A stretch of DNA of 64,000 nt from Takifugu bimaculatus (GCA_004026145.2 SWLE01000518.1:52501-116500), one strand, 5' to 3'. Positions 22,001 to 31,881 are shown, numbered from the stretch's first letter. The notes: generated by a model from the sequence alone, not told the origin. Made by a program: numbers and translations.

Positions 22001-25000
22001 ATCGACTTCCGGACCAAGGCTCGTCAGAGTGACTGGAACCTGGCTGCACTCCGGGATGCCTTTCTACATAGTTTAGCAGAGTATATCAAGGACGAACTGG
22101 TTTCTTACCCTCTACCTGCCACATTGGATGAACTCATCGAGCTCAGCACTCGACTGGATCTCCGTGTCAGGGCCCGGAGAAGAGAAAGGAGACAGAACCC
22201 CACACCGTCCATGGCAGCTCACTGCCTGAATTTCCCCTCCACTTCGGCCCCGGTTCCTACTGACCCAGAACCGATGCAACTGGGTCGCACCAGACTCACA
22301 CCAGAGGAGCGTCAGCGTCGCCAGAGGGGGAACCTCTGTATGTACTGCGGGCAACATGGACATTTTATCTCTCTCTGTCCGTTAAAAGGCAGAGCTCACC
22401 AGTGAATGAGGAAGTCCTGGTGAGTCATGTGGGAGTGAAATCTTCCTCTCAGATTAAACGCCCCCTCTTTCTAGCCAAGCTTCTTCTCGCCGATGACTCT
22501 CACACCCTGGCCACCTTCATTGACTCTGGTTCCGATGGCAATATTATGGACGAGGGCTTGGCTATGCAGCTCGGGCTAGAGAGGATTCCCCTCAACCCAC
22601 CGATTCCTGCCAGGGCCCTGGATGGTCATCTTCTGGGAATGGTTGCCCACCAGACTGCCCCTGTTCACATGCTGATTTCTGGTAACCATCATGAGACCAT
22701 CCAGTTTCATCTCCTGCCCTCATCCAACATTCCTCTGATCCTGGGCTTTCCATGGCTCCGCAAACACAACCCGCATGTCGACTGGACCACAGCCACTATC
22801 CCCAGCTGGAGCGGTTTCTGCCACCAGGTCTGCCTTCGGGATACATCAATGCCGCGCCAGACTACGCTCCCAGCACCTGCCTGGACCTGGCCAGAGTCCC
22901 TGCTGAGTACCATGACCTCAAGGAGGTGTTCAGTAAGGCCAAAGCTACCTCGCTGCCCCCCCACCGCCCTTACGACTGCGGTATTGATCTGAAGCCTGGC
23001 ACGTCACCTCCTAAGGGGCGCCTCTACTCTCTGTCTGGTCCAGAGCAGGAGGCCATGGAGAGCTATATTAATGACTCTCTGGCTGCTGGAATCATACGCC
23101 CGTCCTCATCCCCTGCAGGGGCAGGATTCTTTTTTGTGGACAAGAAGGACCCTACGCCCTTGCATCGATTACCGGGGTCTCAACGACATCACTATCAAGA
23201 ACCGGTACCCCCTACCACTCATTTCCTCTGCCTATGAACTACTTCAAGGGGCCAAGATCTTCACCAAGCTTGACCTTCGTAATGCCTACCACCTTGTACG
23301 CATCAGGGAGGGGGACGAGTGGAAGACGGCCTTCAACACCCCCACTGGACATTATGAATATTTGGTGATGCCATTCAGTCTCACCAATGCCCCCGCTGTC
23401 TTCCAAGCCTTGGTGAATGATGTCCTCCGGGACATGATCAACAAATATGTGTTTGTCTACTTGGACGACATTCTTATCTTCTCCACCTGCCTTGAGGATC
23501 ACATTCACCATGTCAGGACGGTGTTGCAGCGTCTCCTGGAGAATTCGCTGTTCGTCAAGGTTGAGAAATGCGAGTTCCACACCCAGTCGGTGGCCTTTCT
23601 TGGCTACATTGTGGCCGAGGGACACTTGGAGATGGATCCTGCTAAGGTGGAGGCGGTAAAGTCCTGGCCAGTTCCTGAGACCCGTAAGCAACTGCAGCGT
23701 TTCCTGGGTTTTGCAAACTTTTATCGACACTTCATCCGGAACTATAGCTCCATTGCTGCTCCCCTCACCATGTTGACCTCCCCCAAGAGTCCCTTCCGCT
23801 GGTCCCACGCTGCAGACTCTGCTTTCCAGACCCTGAAGAACCGGTTCAGCTCAGCACCCATCCTCCAGGTCCCGGAGATTGAACGACAGTTCGTTGTGGA
23901 GGTGGATGCTTCCGAAGTTGGAGTGGGTGCAGTCCTGTCTCAGCGAGCAGCAGGTGACCAGAAACTCCATCCATGTGCCTTCTTCTCTCGGCGTCTTTCA
24001 CCGGCCGAAAGAAATTATGACATTGGCAATCGGGAGCTTCTGGCTGTCAAGCTGGCCCTAGAGGAGTGGCGACACTGGCTTGAAGGGACTAAGCAGCCCT
24101 TCTTAGTTTGGACAGATCACAAGAACCTGGAGTACATCCGAACTGCTAAGAGACTCAACTCCCGATGGGCCCTCTTCTTCACCAGGTTTGATTTCTCCCT
24201 CTCCTACAGACCCGGCTCCCGCAATGTCAAACCAGACGCATTGTCACGCCAGTTTCAGGGAGAGGGGGATGAATCCATCCCTGCAGACACCATTCTACCG
24301 TCTCCTTGTGTTGTCGCATCCCTGACGTGGGAGATCGAGGAGAGGGTGCGAACCTCTACAGAGGGGGAGGCTGGTCCCAGTGCTTGCCCCCCAGATCGCC
24401 TGTATGTGCCTGCAGCCCTAAGGTCAGAATTGCTCCAGTGGGCTCATGCCTCTAAGTTTTCCTGTCATCCGGGGATCCAGAGAACCTGTGACGTCCTCCA
24501 GCAACGCTTCTGGTGGTCCACGTTAGAGGGGGACACCCGGGAATATGTCAATGCCTGCCCTACCTGCAACCAGAACAAGTCTTCACGTCAGGCCCCGTCC
24601 GGTCTACAACAGATGGAAACAGCCCTTCGGTGTACTGTGTCCCAGAATCCATCTTCCTGGTCCCAGCAGCTGTTGTGGGTGGAATATGCTCACAACACTT
24701 TGACAAGGTCTGCCACAGGCCTGTCTCCTTTCCAGTGTGCCTATGGGTATCAGCCACCCCTCTTCCCAGCCCTGGAGAAGGAGGCCTCTTGCCCTTCAGT
24801 TCAAGCCTTCCTCCATCGCTGTCATCGGACCTGGGCCCGAGCTAGAGCCTCCCTCCTGAAGACTGCTGGCCTGCTACTCCTCTGCTGCCAACCGTCGTCG
24901 CTCCCAAGCTCCAGAATATCAGGTGGGCCAGAAGGTCTGGCTCTCCACCCGGGACCTTCCACTGCGGGTGGAGTCCAACAAGCTGTCCAACAAGCTGGCT

Positions 25001-27488
25001 CCCAAGTTCATCGGACCGTTCCCCATCGAAGGAGTCATCAATCCTGTGGCAGTCAGGCTCAAGCTTCCCCGGTCCATGAGGTTCACCCAACCTTCCATGT
25101 GTCCAGGGTCAAGCCTGTCTGAGAGAGCCCTCTGGTGCCTGCTGCTCCTCCACCGCCTCCTCCTCGCTTCATTGATGGGGGACTCACCTATGCTGTGCTC
25201 CGCATCATCCGCTCCCGTGTTCGTGGCAGAGGCCTGCAGTATCTCGTCGACTGGGAGGGGTATGGCCCAGAAGAAAGATCTTGGGTTCCTGCTCGTCACA
25301 TTTTGGACCGACAGCTCCTCCGTGACTTTCATCGGCAGCATCCAGATCAGCCCTCTCACGACATGATCAGGGGCTTCCCTCGTCGAGGGGTGCGTGCTGT
25401 CGGCCCTACTGCTGCTCCTGAGCCAGAGGAGGATTCCCTGTCGCAGATGGGAGATCTGCAGGTGACCTTGTCCTCCTCTCAGGAATTCTAACCCGCCTTC
25501 CAGTTTCCCCCTCCTCCCACCCTGGCTCATGGGACTTTTTGGGGACGTTGGGAGCCGTCCCTTGAGGGGGGGGGGGGTTCTGTCACACTCTGCTCCAGCC
25601 CATGGACTCAGTTCTTTTCCACTCCCCTGCTCACACCACACCCTCTGATCGCACACCCGCCCTCACTCGCTGATCACACACCCGCCCTCACTCGCTGATC
25701 GCACACCCGCCCTCACTCACTGATCACACACCCGCCCTCACTCGCTGATCGCACACCCGCCCTCACTCGCTGATCGCACACCCGCCCTCAGTCACTGATC
25801 ACACACCCGCCCTCACTCACTGATCGCACACCCGCCCTCACTCGCTGATCGCACACCCGCCCTCCTCGCTGATCACACACCCGCCTCACTCGCTGATCGC
25901 ACACCCGCCCTCACTCGCTGATTGCACACCCGCCCTCAGTCACTGATCACACACCCGCCCTCACTCGCTGATCACACACCCGCCCTCACTCGCTGATCGC
26001 ACACCCGCCCTCACTCGCTGATCACACACCCGCCCTCAGTCACTGATCGCACACCCGCCCTCACTCGCTGATCGCACACCCGCCCTCACTCACTGATCGC
26101 ACACCCGCCCTCACTCGCTGATCACACACCCGCCCTCACTCGCTGATCGCACACCCGCCCTCACTCGCTGATCGCACACCCGCCCTCACTCGCTGATCGC
26201 ACACCCGCCCTCACTCGCTGATCGCACACCCGCCCTCAGTCACTGATCACACACCCGCCCTCACTCGCTGATCACACACCCGCCCTCACTCGCTGATCGC
26301 ACACCCGCCCTCACTCGCTGATCGCACACCCGCCCTCACTCACTGATCACACACCCGCCCTCAGTCACTGATCACACACCCGCCCTCACTCGCTGATCGC
26401 ACACCCGCCCTCACTCGCTGATCACACACCTGCCCTCAGTCACTGATCACACACCTGCCCTCACCCTCTGATCACACACCCGCCCTCACCCTCTGATCAC
26501 ACACCCGCCCTCAGTCACTGATCGCACACCCGCCCTCACTCGCTGATCACACACCTGCCCTCACTCATCAATCAGTTCACCTACCAGTATATATTCTCCA
26601 GCCTCACACTCACTCGGTGCCAGATTGTCTCTGCTATGCACGACCTTCCAGCGTTTACCTGCCTGTCTTCCTGGTATCGACCCTGCCTGTGTACGACCTG
26701 CCTGTTCTGCCTGCCTCGACCAGGTTCACTGCCCCGCCCTCGAACTGTTCTTTGTTTGCCAGATCGCAGTTAATAAACCTGTTAACTGATCATCAGTTCA
26801 TTGCCTGTTTGGTACTGCACTTGGGTCCATACCATACCCGTCACAGTTTATCTTCAAACATACTTTCTAACATCTTTTAGCACAAATATCCAAGAGTTGT
26901 GAGGTGTTATTGTTGCCTTTGTTAGGTCTTCAATGATGTTTTGTTGCTCCGCCACTTGTAAGCATAGAAACTCCATCTCCCTCTGGTCCTGACTGTGGCT
27001 CTGACCTGCGGAGCGGTCCAGGTCGTTTAGAGAACTGGGTCTCTTCTGTGGACACAGCAAAGCTGTTATTGGCGTGCAACAGGTTCTCCAGATAAGGAGC
27101 CAGACAGGTGAGAGGCCATCAACGTTACCATCTCCATGTTCTCCTGAGTGACGAAGCGCAGCTTGTTGTCGAGGCGATGCAGCTTGAAGGACAGTTCCTC
27201 GTTCTTCTGACTCAGTCGTCTATTTTTATCAAGGAGAGGAAGAAACTGACTCTCTGTCTCCCGAAGACGCTTCAACTGATGAAGGCAAATTCATTAAAAG
27301 CATATACAAAACATTTAGACGTTCCAAAAATACAATGAAATAAATTTTGTGTTGACGAGGTGTGCACGTTACCAGTTCGTTGCGTTCCTCAGATAAAAGT
27401 GTGTTTCGATCCTCCAGTTTCCTGACGACAGAACTGAGCTCTGCGATCTTCAGCTGAAACCTGCGAACGTCGCGTTCCTCCTGGGACT

Positions 27489-27532
<44 letters not shown>

Positions 27533-30500
27533 CATACACATAGTTCTGGGACCACACGGCCGTTAACTCATCACCCTTTTAGCTCCTCTGTGAGGACGGA
27601 CGGACAGACAGACACCACTGATCTGTTGGGAGCTTCTAGAATCTTCTCGTCTTCTCATCAGTCTGATCAGGCCTTAAATGTAAGTAACGATTAGAATACT
27701 GATGGACACATTTGGAGCCAAATTCAACAAATTGAAATCAATAGTAAGCAAAGATAATGCAACTGAAGGCCTGTTGTTAGGAGTCTCCTGACTCGTGAAC
27801 AATGTGTGTTGTCCACGTGCCATTGTGCTTCAAACCAACAACCATCAGCTCAGTGCCATAGACACGCAGAGCGGCCAGTAGAGGTCAGTATAGTCCCTCT
27901 GCCTAAAGCTGATTGAGCTGTTTCAGAACTGATCAGGAGAAACTGGTGCTGAAGCAAACAGCTGTCCTCCTTCATGTGGTCCATCACTGTGCTCACAGGA
28001 TATCCATATCTATACCAGAGTGTGTCCTTTAATACACTTGAACCCTATAACCCCAACATAAGGTGCGTTTCACCCACCTGATGGGATGGTGATGCGTTTC
28101 TGACCTTCACCATTATTCTGGGTGAGACATTTAGAGACTGAACTAACATAGTTGGAGTATTTACAGATATTTTACCATTTTTAACTCTTTTTTTTCTATT
28201 GATACTATCACAGCGGTGGGCAAAAGCATAAAGATTAAAAGCTGCCTTTCACAGTTGGTCTTTTAGTCAGCCGACATAATTAAGAGCATTTGTGCCAGAC
28301 AACCTGACAGTTCCATTTCTGCCGAGCGTCACTGTCAACGCCAGTGGATCCACATGTAAACGTGCAGCTTCCCGAGGCCTTTACAGCCACCTCACTGTTG
28401 CCAAGGTGATGCTTTGTGCTGGACAGGCATGGTGCCATCAAGCTGGTCGTGTCTGTTTGGAGATGCTGTTCTCAGGTGATTTGGCACAATTGTTTATTCA
28501 GAGCAGCAGCCCACACGCCAGTGGTCTCGAGGTGCTGGAGCGTGACGCACCACTCGCATGTTCTTCTCCTGACAACATTTTTTCCAGATGCTGTTCGAAA
28601 AGGGGATTCACCACAGGAAATCATACTGCAAATTCCAGTTCAGTTCTAATCACCTGCACCTGCTCAATTAAACACACCTGTGTTCCAGTCCTCCTCATCA
28701 GCTGGAGCATAAAGACCTGGCTCTCCAGCTATCGCTGCCACTCTGGTGTTTCAGCCCTACAGCTGCTGGCCAAAGCTACTGCCAGGGTCCATGTTTCAGT
28801 CATCGAGGGTTGGTTAGGGTGAGGGTTAGGGTTAGGGTTAGGGTTAGTTGGTGCCCTCTGTAACAGCAGGCCACTCTCTAAAGGTCACAGCTCAGTACGT
28901 GCACGGCCATTCCTTATCAAGCTCTGCACTGTTGGTGCCCCTGTCCAGCAGCTGACTTCATTAGATGTCCTCTTGCTTGCTGGACTTTCTTGGGCACCCT
29001 GAAACCGATTTGATTCATTGAAGATTGAAGTTCTTGATCTGATTAATCAAATCTTTTTTATATAAAACCTGCTGCTGTCCAAATAGTCTCTAAGAGGTTT
29101 ACAGAAACACAGGACCAGGCCCCAACAAGCAACAGTTGCAAGGAAAAACTCCCCTTTCACAGGAAGAAACCTTGAGCTGGACCAGGCTCTAATGGGGGGA
29201 CCCTCCTGCTGATGGGGGGGGGGGGGGGCTGGATAGAGAGGAGAATAGACACACGGTGCTAATACAACCATTACATTGCATGATTGATAAATGGTCAATA
29301 TAGGGCTAGCAGCAACTAGCATCAACATTCGCTTGTGAAGCCTTTTTTGTCCAGAATAACGTTGGCAGCATGTTTGTCCTTGCAGAAAAATGGCTAAATA
29401 GACCGATGCTAGCTAAATATGACTACTGAGTCAATGGTTAGCACTCTGCCCTAGCAGCTAGAATGTTCCTGGGAGCCAGAGGCTTTTCTGTGGGGCATTT
29501 GCACGTCCCCTCCTCGTTGGATGGGTACTCTCCAGGTAGTATGGCCTCCTCCCACCGTTTAAAGACTTGCATTTGGACTCAATTTTGGCTCGTTTAAATA
29601 CCTAGGTGTGAATAAGCGTTTGAATTGGCCCTGAGCAGCCGGTCCAGGGTGTACTCGACCTCTCACTAGAAGGCAGCTGCGATGGGCTGCAGGCTTACTA
29701 AAGCATTTCACTTTGAACTACCTATTTTTATGTAAATTTCAGCTCACTTTTTGGACAGAAATTGTAGATGAACAAATCAGTTTTAACCAGACCTGGACAA
29801 GGACGCTTGATGGAAACAAATATGGTCAGTGGGGTAACTCAAGGGTGCCGTTCTGTGAATGGTGACAAGACATTGTTCAACTGTCAGTGTGCATGCAGTC
29901 TGAGCAAAACCATGGAAGCATGGGCTTACAGTGTGAGAAGGAGGGTTAGGGGCACTGCTAGGAGGATTTGGTCCCACTCTCTGTGCATCTCTCAGTGCGG
30001 CAATTTGCTGCTCTGCAGCTTGAGTCTGAAGCTGAAGGCGGTGGGCGTGGCCAGCCTGCAGCCCCAGAGCTTTATCCAATACACTAACAGCTCTGTCCTT
30101 CAGCTTTATCTCATCCATCTGCATACAAACAGGTAGACAGACAGGTGGAGAAACAGGTGGGTTAGTTGGGGCAGTGCGGTGGATAATTGGATGAGTGAAA
30201 GGTGGAGTTAATTATTTGCACATGTAGAGAGTGCGCTTAGCGTCGTTGCGCGTTGTAGTAGTCATTCATTCTTGGAGCGAAGCTACATTTGGTTTCCCTT
30301 TACTGGTTAAGTTCTGACATACTGGAATATTTAGGATACATGGTTAGGGTTAGACAGATGGGACCCAATGAAGAGCGCAATGGAAAACGTGATCAACTCA
30401 GGAAAGTAACAAAAGCAACAATGGAGATCTTAAACACATCCTGTAACCTCCCGAGAAGAAAAACGGGAAATGAAGTATGTGGTTAAGTCTGACTGACGGA

Positions 30501-31881
30501 TACGATACTATGAAGGAATCTGCCAGCCCTCCACAAAGTCCTGGAGCCTTCACCAGGGGGCTACGGGTGATCCGATAACTTTGACCTGTTAAACTGAGAC
30601 ACAGCATCATGTCTTGACATCTCTAGTTTCAGTCAATACATGAGGCCCAGACCATATTTATCCCCTTTCACTCTGCACTTTTGATCTATATTACAGTGGC
30701 ATAATTAGCATCAGCTAAGCATAACATCATTTTAGCATCAGGACATGCTGCAAATTTTTTTAAAAAGAAGTCAGGCCTTAAAATAATTGATGCAATTTAA
30801 TTTGTTGAGGTATGTTAATCAGACATTGTCTTTACTTCCTCATTTTAAGACCAGATGAGATCCAGATGGTTTTATTGTCCTATGTGAACACATACAACTG
30901 AGAAAGGTGAAATTTGTTATCCTTATTCTGGAAACCAATCTCCTTTCTGGGTTAATCCTGAATAGACACTAGATGAGGATGATGCAGATGTGCATGTAGA
31001 GTGGCTGAAGATAAGCTTGCTTTGATCCCTACCAGCCGGCGGACTTCTCTCTCACAATCCCTCCTGGTCCTATTAAGCTCATCTTGGTGTTGGTGATGAG
31101 CTGATCGGAGTTCAGCAGCTCGAGCCTGACAAGCCTGCTGAGCTGCTGTTGCAGCTTCTTCAGCAATGCGTTTTGCTCCTCGTAAGTCCTGCACCTCCTG
31201 CTGCAGGCGACAGCGCTCCAGCTCCCAGCTCCGTCTCACCTCCTCCACCTCTGTCATTACGGTGTTCCTTCCCTGAACAAAATAATAGTTTTGAGTTCCC
31301 ACACATGAAGCTTTGATCAATGAAGACCTGGAGCACCTGCCATTAAACTTGAACCTGAGTGACTAGCATCAGCACTGGAGGCAGGAGACAGACAGGCAGG
31401 TAAACCTGTGCAGACACAGGATGGTGTCTCCTCACCTTGTCTGTCGGTGTCTCTCTCAGCATCAACAGGAGTCCATTGAGACGCTGAATTTCTCCATCCT
31501 TTATCTTGATGACTCTCATCAGCTCCATCTCATGTTGCCGTAGTAAAGCTTCTCTGCTGATGGTGAGCTCCTTCTGCTTCTCTTCGTGGAGTTTGGTCTT
31601 CAGTTCAGTGATGGCGAGAGTAGCACGGTGACGCTCCGCCTTCACCTCCTGACTCTTGTCTCTCTCTAGACGGCTGACCTGAGGACAGCCTGAGTCAGTC
31701 TGGTCACCAATACAGCCTAAAGGATTTGCTGTTGCTACCTCACCTTGGTTTTTTCCTGTTGCAGTTCAATTTGGATGTTTGTCAGCTTTGCTCTCAGCTC
31801 CTCATTGGCTGCTTGAAGAGCTGCCAGGGTCTCGAGTCGTTCCCCCTTCCCCCTTCCCGCTGCCCCTGTTCCCTTTGACAT
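9095..31881 (-). CDS. jakmip3: Janus kinase and microtubule interacting protein 3 (3'-incomplete gene)
   Basis: Twenty coding exons encode about 780 residues of a long coiled-coil protein matching the JAKMIP family along its whole length. JAKMIP3 rather than JAKMIP1/2 is supported by IKLKDRAVSVLDKALG, QAGHAHRLQLQ, GYDEEASVDSDGSSVSFHTD, RDQNELLEFRILELEERE and ELRERDAQILRERMELL. The family consists of brain-enriched proteins that bind microtubules and Janus kinases and are implicated in vesicle traffic; that role is known from the family, not from this sequence. The start is MSKG at 31881, matching the MSK start of the family. The conserved C-terminal exon(s), about 45-65 residues ending in a hydrophobic tail, are not visible and probably lie before position 1. 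Every exon is in phase 0. Introns are packed with repeats and retroelements. Confidence 0.93.
9636..10542. other. jakmip3 intron 18 segment without genes
   Basis: AT-rich intronic sequence with short telomere-like stretches (CCCTAACCCTGTATTAACC near 10185 and several CCCTGA repeats near 10335-10375). No coding or RNA signal is visible. Confidence 0.5.
10543..12059. repeat. 29-bp satellite containing telomere-like hexamers, left part
   Basis: About 50 copies of a unit made of two CCCTAA hexamers followed by AAAGATAAGAACRAGTAA. Variants: AACGAG/AACAAG/ATCGAG, CCGTAACC for CCCTAACC, GACAAG for GATAAG, and shortened units lacking one hexamer. It continues at 15438, beyond the LINE. Confidence 0.95.
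12470..13105 (-). pseudogene. LINE ORF: 3' part of RT and C-terminal region
   Basis: Continues the ORF in the shifted frame: REEVERLTTWCANNN, NTSKTKELIVDFRKA, SSFKFLGTHISEDLSW, NFYRCAIESILTNCVSVWYG, and a C-terminal end at SLLNSC followed by a stop. The C-terminal block matches the usual end of fish CR1/L2-type polyproteins. Confidence 0.9.
13084..15432 (-). pseudogene. LINE ORF: APE endonuclease and 5' part of RT
   Basis: 782 residues starting MAARAHREARRLSSFC. The endonuclease blocks are visible: FLANVRSLVNKMDEL, ETWLNSGIPDTAI, VAGDFNHSNLK, KTLDHVYTN and GQSDHLSLFL. The RT blocks are RKAAGPDGIPGRVLRA, FADFSSAFNTV, STGVPQGCVLSPFLYSLF and the catalytic IKFADDTTVIG. The frame is lost just after SNNDE by a 1- or 2-base indel near 13108-13112 (plus-strand CCTCTCGTC). 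Nothing else in the ORF looks damaged. Confidence 0.92.
15438..16375. repeat. 29-bp satellite containing telomere-like hexamers, right part
   Basis: About 32 further copies of the same unit as 10543-12059, with the same variants. The array ends about 180 bp from jakmip3 exon 18. Confidence 0.95.
16556..21313 (-). CDS. jakmip3: jakmip3 coding exons 8-18
   Basis: Exons: 8 21278-21313, 9 21132-21203, 10 20854-20958, 11 20147-20275, 12 19987-20070, 13 18685-18747, 14 18177-18275, 15 17988-18086, 16 17129-17182, 17 16787-16852, 18 16556-16624. Exon 8 is a 12-codon micro-exon (TLEESGYVKCVI). Exon 10 encodes the acidic linker VIETFYGYDEEASVDSDGSS. Exon 11 carries YRQLTQEYQALQRAYALL. Exons 14-18 carry the ERERRSPAINF, LMKKLDILGDNA and NEEQVVVIHARTVLTLAEK blocks. 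All have consensus GT and AG and add up without frame breaks. Confidence 0.9.
18748..18876. repeat. 52-bp tandem repeat next to jakmip3 exon 13
   Basis: Two and a half copies of a 52-bp unit beginning CTACAGGCGGACAGACAGAC. The first copy abuts exon 13, so CTACAG-type sequence (minus-strand CTGTAG acceptors) is present more than once in a row. Confidence 0.9.
19002..19048. repeat. (CA)n microsatellite
   Basis: About 22 CA dinucleotides with one CC interruption, within jakmip3 intron 12. Confidence 0.95.
19716..19981. repeat. Compound (GT)n/GAGT microsatellite at the jakmip3 exon 12 donor
   Basis: Long GTGTGTG tract interrupted by GAGTG and GGGTGAGTG blocks. On the transcribed (minus) strand it is CA-rich and begins within 5-6 nt of the exon 12 donor. 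Confidence 0.95.
20518..20850. repeat. 11-bp minisatellite ACGTATGGTGC in jakmip3 intron 10
   Basis: About 30 copies of an 11-bp unit (ACGTATGGTGC, ACGTATGCTGC, ATGTATGCTGT and similar). It starts within a few bases of the exon 10 donor at 20853. All frames on both strands stay open for 80-190 codons because the unit has no stop; these are not genes. Confidence 0.95.
21326..21416 (+). repeat. 5' LTR remnant
   Basis: TGTTTGCCAGATTGCAGTTA through CCCGTCACA matches 26755-26845 of the 3' LTR and the end of the solo LTR at 54405. The polyadenylation-like AATAAA of the other copies reads AGAAAC here. Everything upstream in the LTR is gone. Confidence 0.9.
21434..22405 (+). pseudogene. gypsy gag with CCHC zinc knuckle
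   Basis: Starts MDPAEPPSPRDQFERIERVL, followed by a helical N-terminal region and a proline-rich linker. The capsid-like part passes through at least two frame breaks (near 21770 and 21870). The C-terminal frame has ATLDELIELSTRLDLRVRAR, PEPMQLGRTRLTPEER and the zinc knuckle CMYCGQHGHFISLC, ending at 22405. Gag of this group is the structural protein of the retrotransposon particle. Confidence 0.88.
22402..25110 (+). pseudogene. gypsy pol with the integrase catalytic core deleted
   Basis: Overlaps gag by 4 nt. Protease: FIDSGSDGNIMDEGLA with an Asp-Ser-Gly active site, and LILGFPWLRKHNPHVDW. RT: CIDYRGLNDITIKNRYPLPL, FTKLDLRNAYHLVRI, catalytic YVFVYLDDILIFS and FLGYIVAEGH. RNase H: VEVDASEVGVGAVLSQ and VWTDHKNLEYI. 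Integrase: HHCC zinc domain (HASKFSCHPG ... CPTCNQNK), then near 24602-24612 the frame jumps straight to METALRCTVSQNPSSWSQQ, beyond the catalytic domain. Frame breaks also lie near 22830, 23140 and 24900. It cannot encode a working integrase. Confidence 0.9.
25135..25491 (+). pseudogene. gypsy chromodomain
   Basis: The frame carries LRIIRSRVRGRGLQYLVDWE and GYGPEERSWVPARHILD, the C-terminal chromodomain that marks chromoviruses and is thought to guide integration. It is separated from the integrase C-terminal part by a frame break. The ORF stops at TAA 25489-25491. Confidence 0.88.
25564..25577 (+). promoter_or_regulatory. Polypurine tract of the gypsy element
   Basis: GA followed by a run of 12-13 G residues, 3 nt before the 3' LTR start TGTCACAC. 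This is the expected plus-strand primer position. Confidence 0.8.
25581..26845 (+). repeat. 3' LTR with internal tandem expansion
   Basis: 1265 bp, from TGTCACACTCTGCTCCAGCC to CATACCCGTCACA. The solo LTR at 54405-55259 has the same ends but is only 855 bp; the difference is the copy number of the internal 25-bp array. An AATAAA lies near 26772. Confidence 0.92.
25660..26570. repeat. 25-bp array inside the gypsy LTR
   Basis: About 36 copies of a 25-bp unit (CACTCGCTGATCGCACACCC GCCCT). Variants: CACTCACTGATC, CAGTCACTGATC and CACCCTCTGATC. The reverse complement of the same unit forms the array inside the solo LTR at 54680-55215. Confidence 0.95.
26917..31881 (-). CDS. jakmip3: jakmip3 coding exons 1-7
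   Basis: Exons: 1 31744-31881, 2 31436-31678, 3 31033-31272, 4 29978-30118, 5 27373-27486, 6 27129-27275, 7 26917-27045. Lengths are 46, 81, 80, 47, 38, 49 and 43 codons. Splice sites are GT-AG except after exon 7, where LTK is followed by GC (AAAG|GCAACA). The exon 4 donor (AGA|GTGGGA) is the least certain. The 5' UTR continues from 31882 to an acceptor at about 31931 (CTACAG|GTTCAG), so a further non-coding exon lies upstream. Exon 1-2 protein starts MSKGTGAAGRGKGERLETLA and carries the ANEELRAKLTNIQIELQQEK block. Confidence 0.9.
27490..27529. repeat. (CA)n tract at the jakmip3 exon 5 acceptor
   Basis: About 20 CA dinucleotides. On the transcribed strand this is a (UG)n tract ending 3-4 nt before the AG of the exon 5 acceptor, taking the place of a normal polypyrimidine tract. 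Confidence 0.95.
27530..28640. other. jakmip3 intron 4 segment without genes
   Basis: Unique-looking intronic sequence. A segment near 28310-28560 lacks any readable domain. Nothing else can be supported. Confidence 0.45.
28641..28790 (+). mobile_element. Possible LTR fragment
   Basis: TAATCACCTGCACCTGCTCA followed by AATTAAACACACCTGTG and a GGAGCATAAAGACCTGG segment resembles the U3/TATA-like part of teleost gypsy LTRs. No partner copy is visible, so this rests on style only. Confidence 0.35.
28812..28850. repeat. Short interstitial TTAGGG tract
   Basis: Five to six nearly perfect GGGTTA hexamers in jakmip3 intron 4. Confidence 0.9.
29060..29290. repeat. Teleost dispersed repeat, short copy
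   Basis: Contains GGAAAAACTCCCCTTTCACA, GGAAGAAACCTTGAGC, GGACCCTCCTGCTGATG and a GG(A)TAGAGAGGAGAA segment, interrupted by a run of 13 G. The same order recurs at 36850-37010. This motif set is a familiar interspersed repeat of fish genomes; I cannot name its family with certainty. Confidence 0.7.
29430..29700 (+). mobile_element. SINE-like dispersed repeat
   Basis: The order of motifs fits a very common teleost short interspersed repeat: GGTTAGCACTCTGCC, GAGCCAGAGGCTTTTC, GGGTACTCTCCAGG, GGCCTCCTCCCACCG, GCGTTTGAATTGGCCC, GTCCAGGGTGTACTCGACC, CTGCGATGGGCTGCAGGC. It is diverged and lies in jakmip3 intron 4. Confidence 0.6.

Larger units (their letters stand above)
21326..26845 (+). mobile_element. 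Ty3/gypsy chromovirus within jakmip3 intron 7
   Basis: Plus-strand element, antisense to jakmip3. Only the last 91 bp of the 5' LTR remain (21326-21416). Then come gag, protease, RT, RNase H, a partial integrase, a chromodomain, a polypurine tract and a full 3' LTR swollen by a 25-bp tandem array. The truncated left end rules out a target duplication check. Of the intron's own sequence only 12 bp (next to exon 8) and 71 bp (next to exon 7) remain outside the element. Confidence 0.92.

Noticed and set aside
25660..26570. CRISPR-like array
   Set aside because: Regular 25-bp units without unique spacers, inside an LTR of a eukaryotic retrotransposon; a plain tandem repeat.
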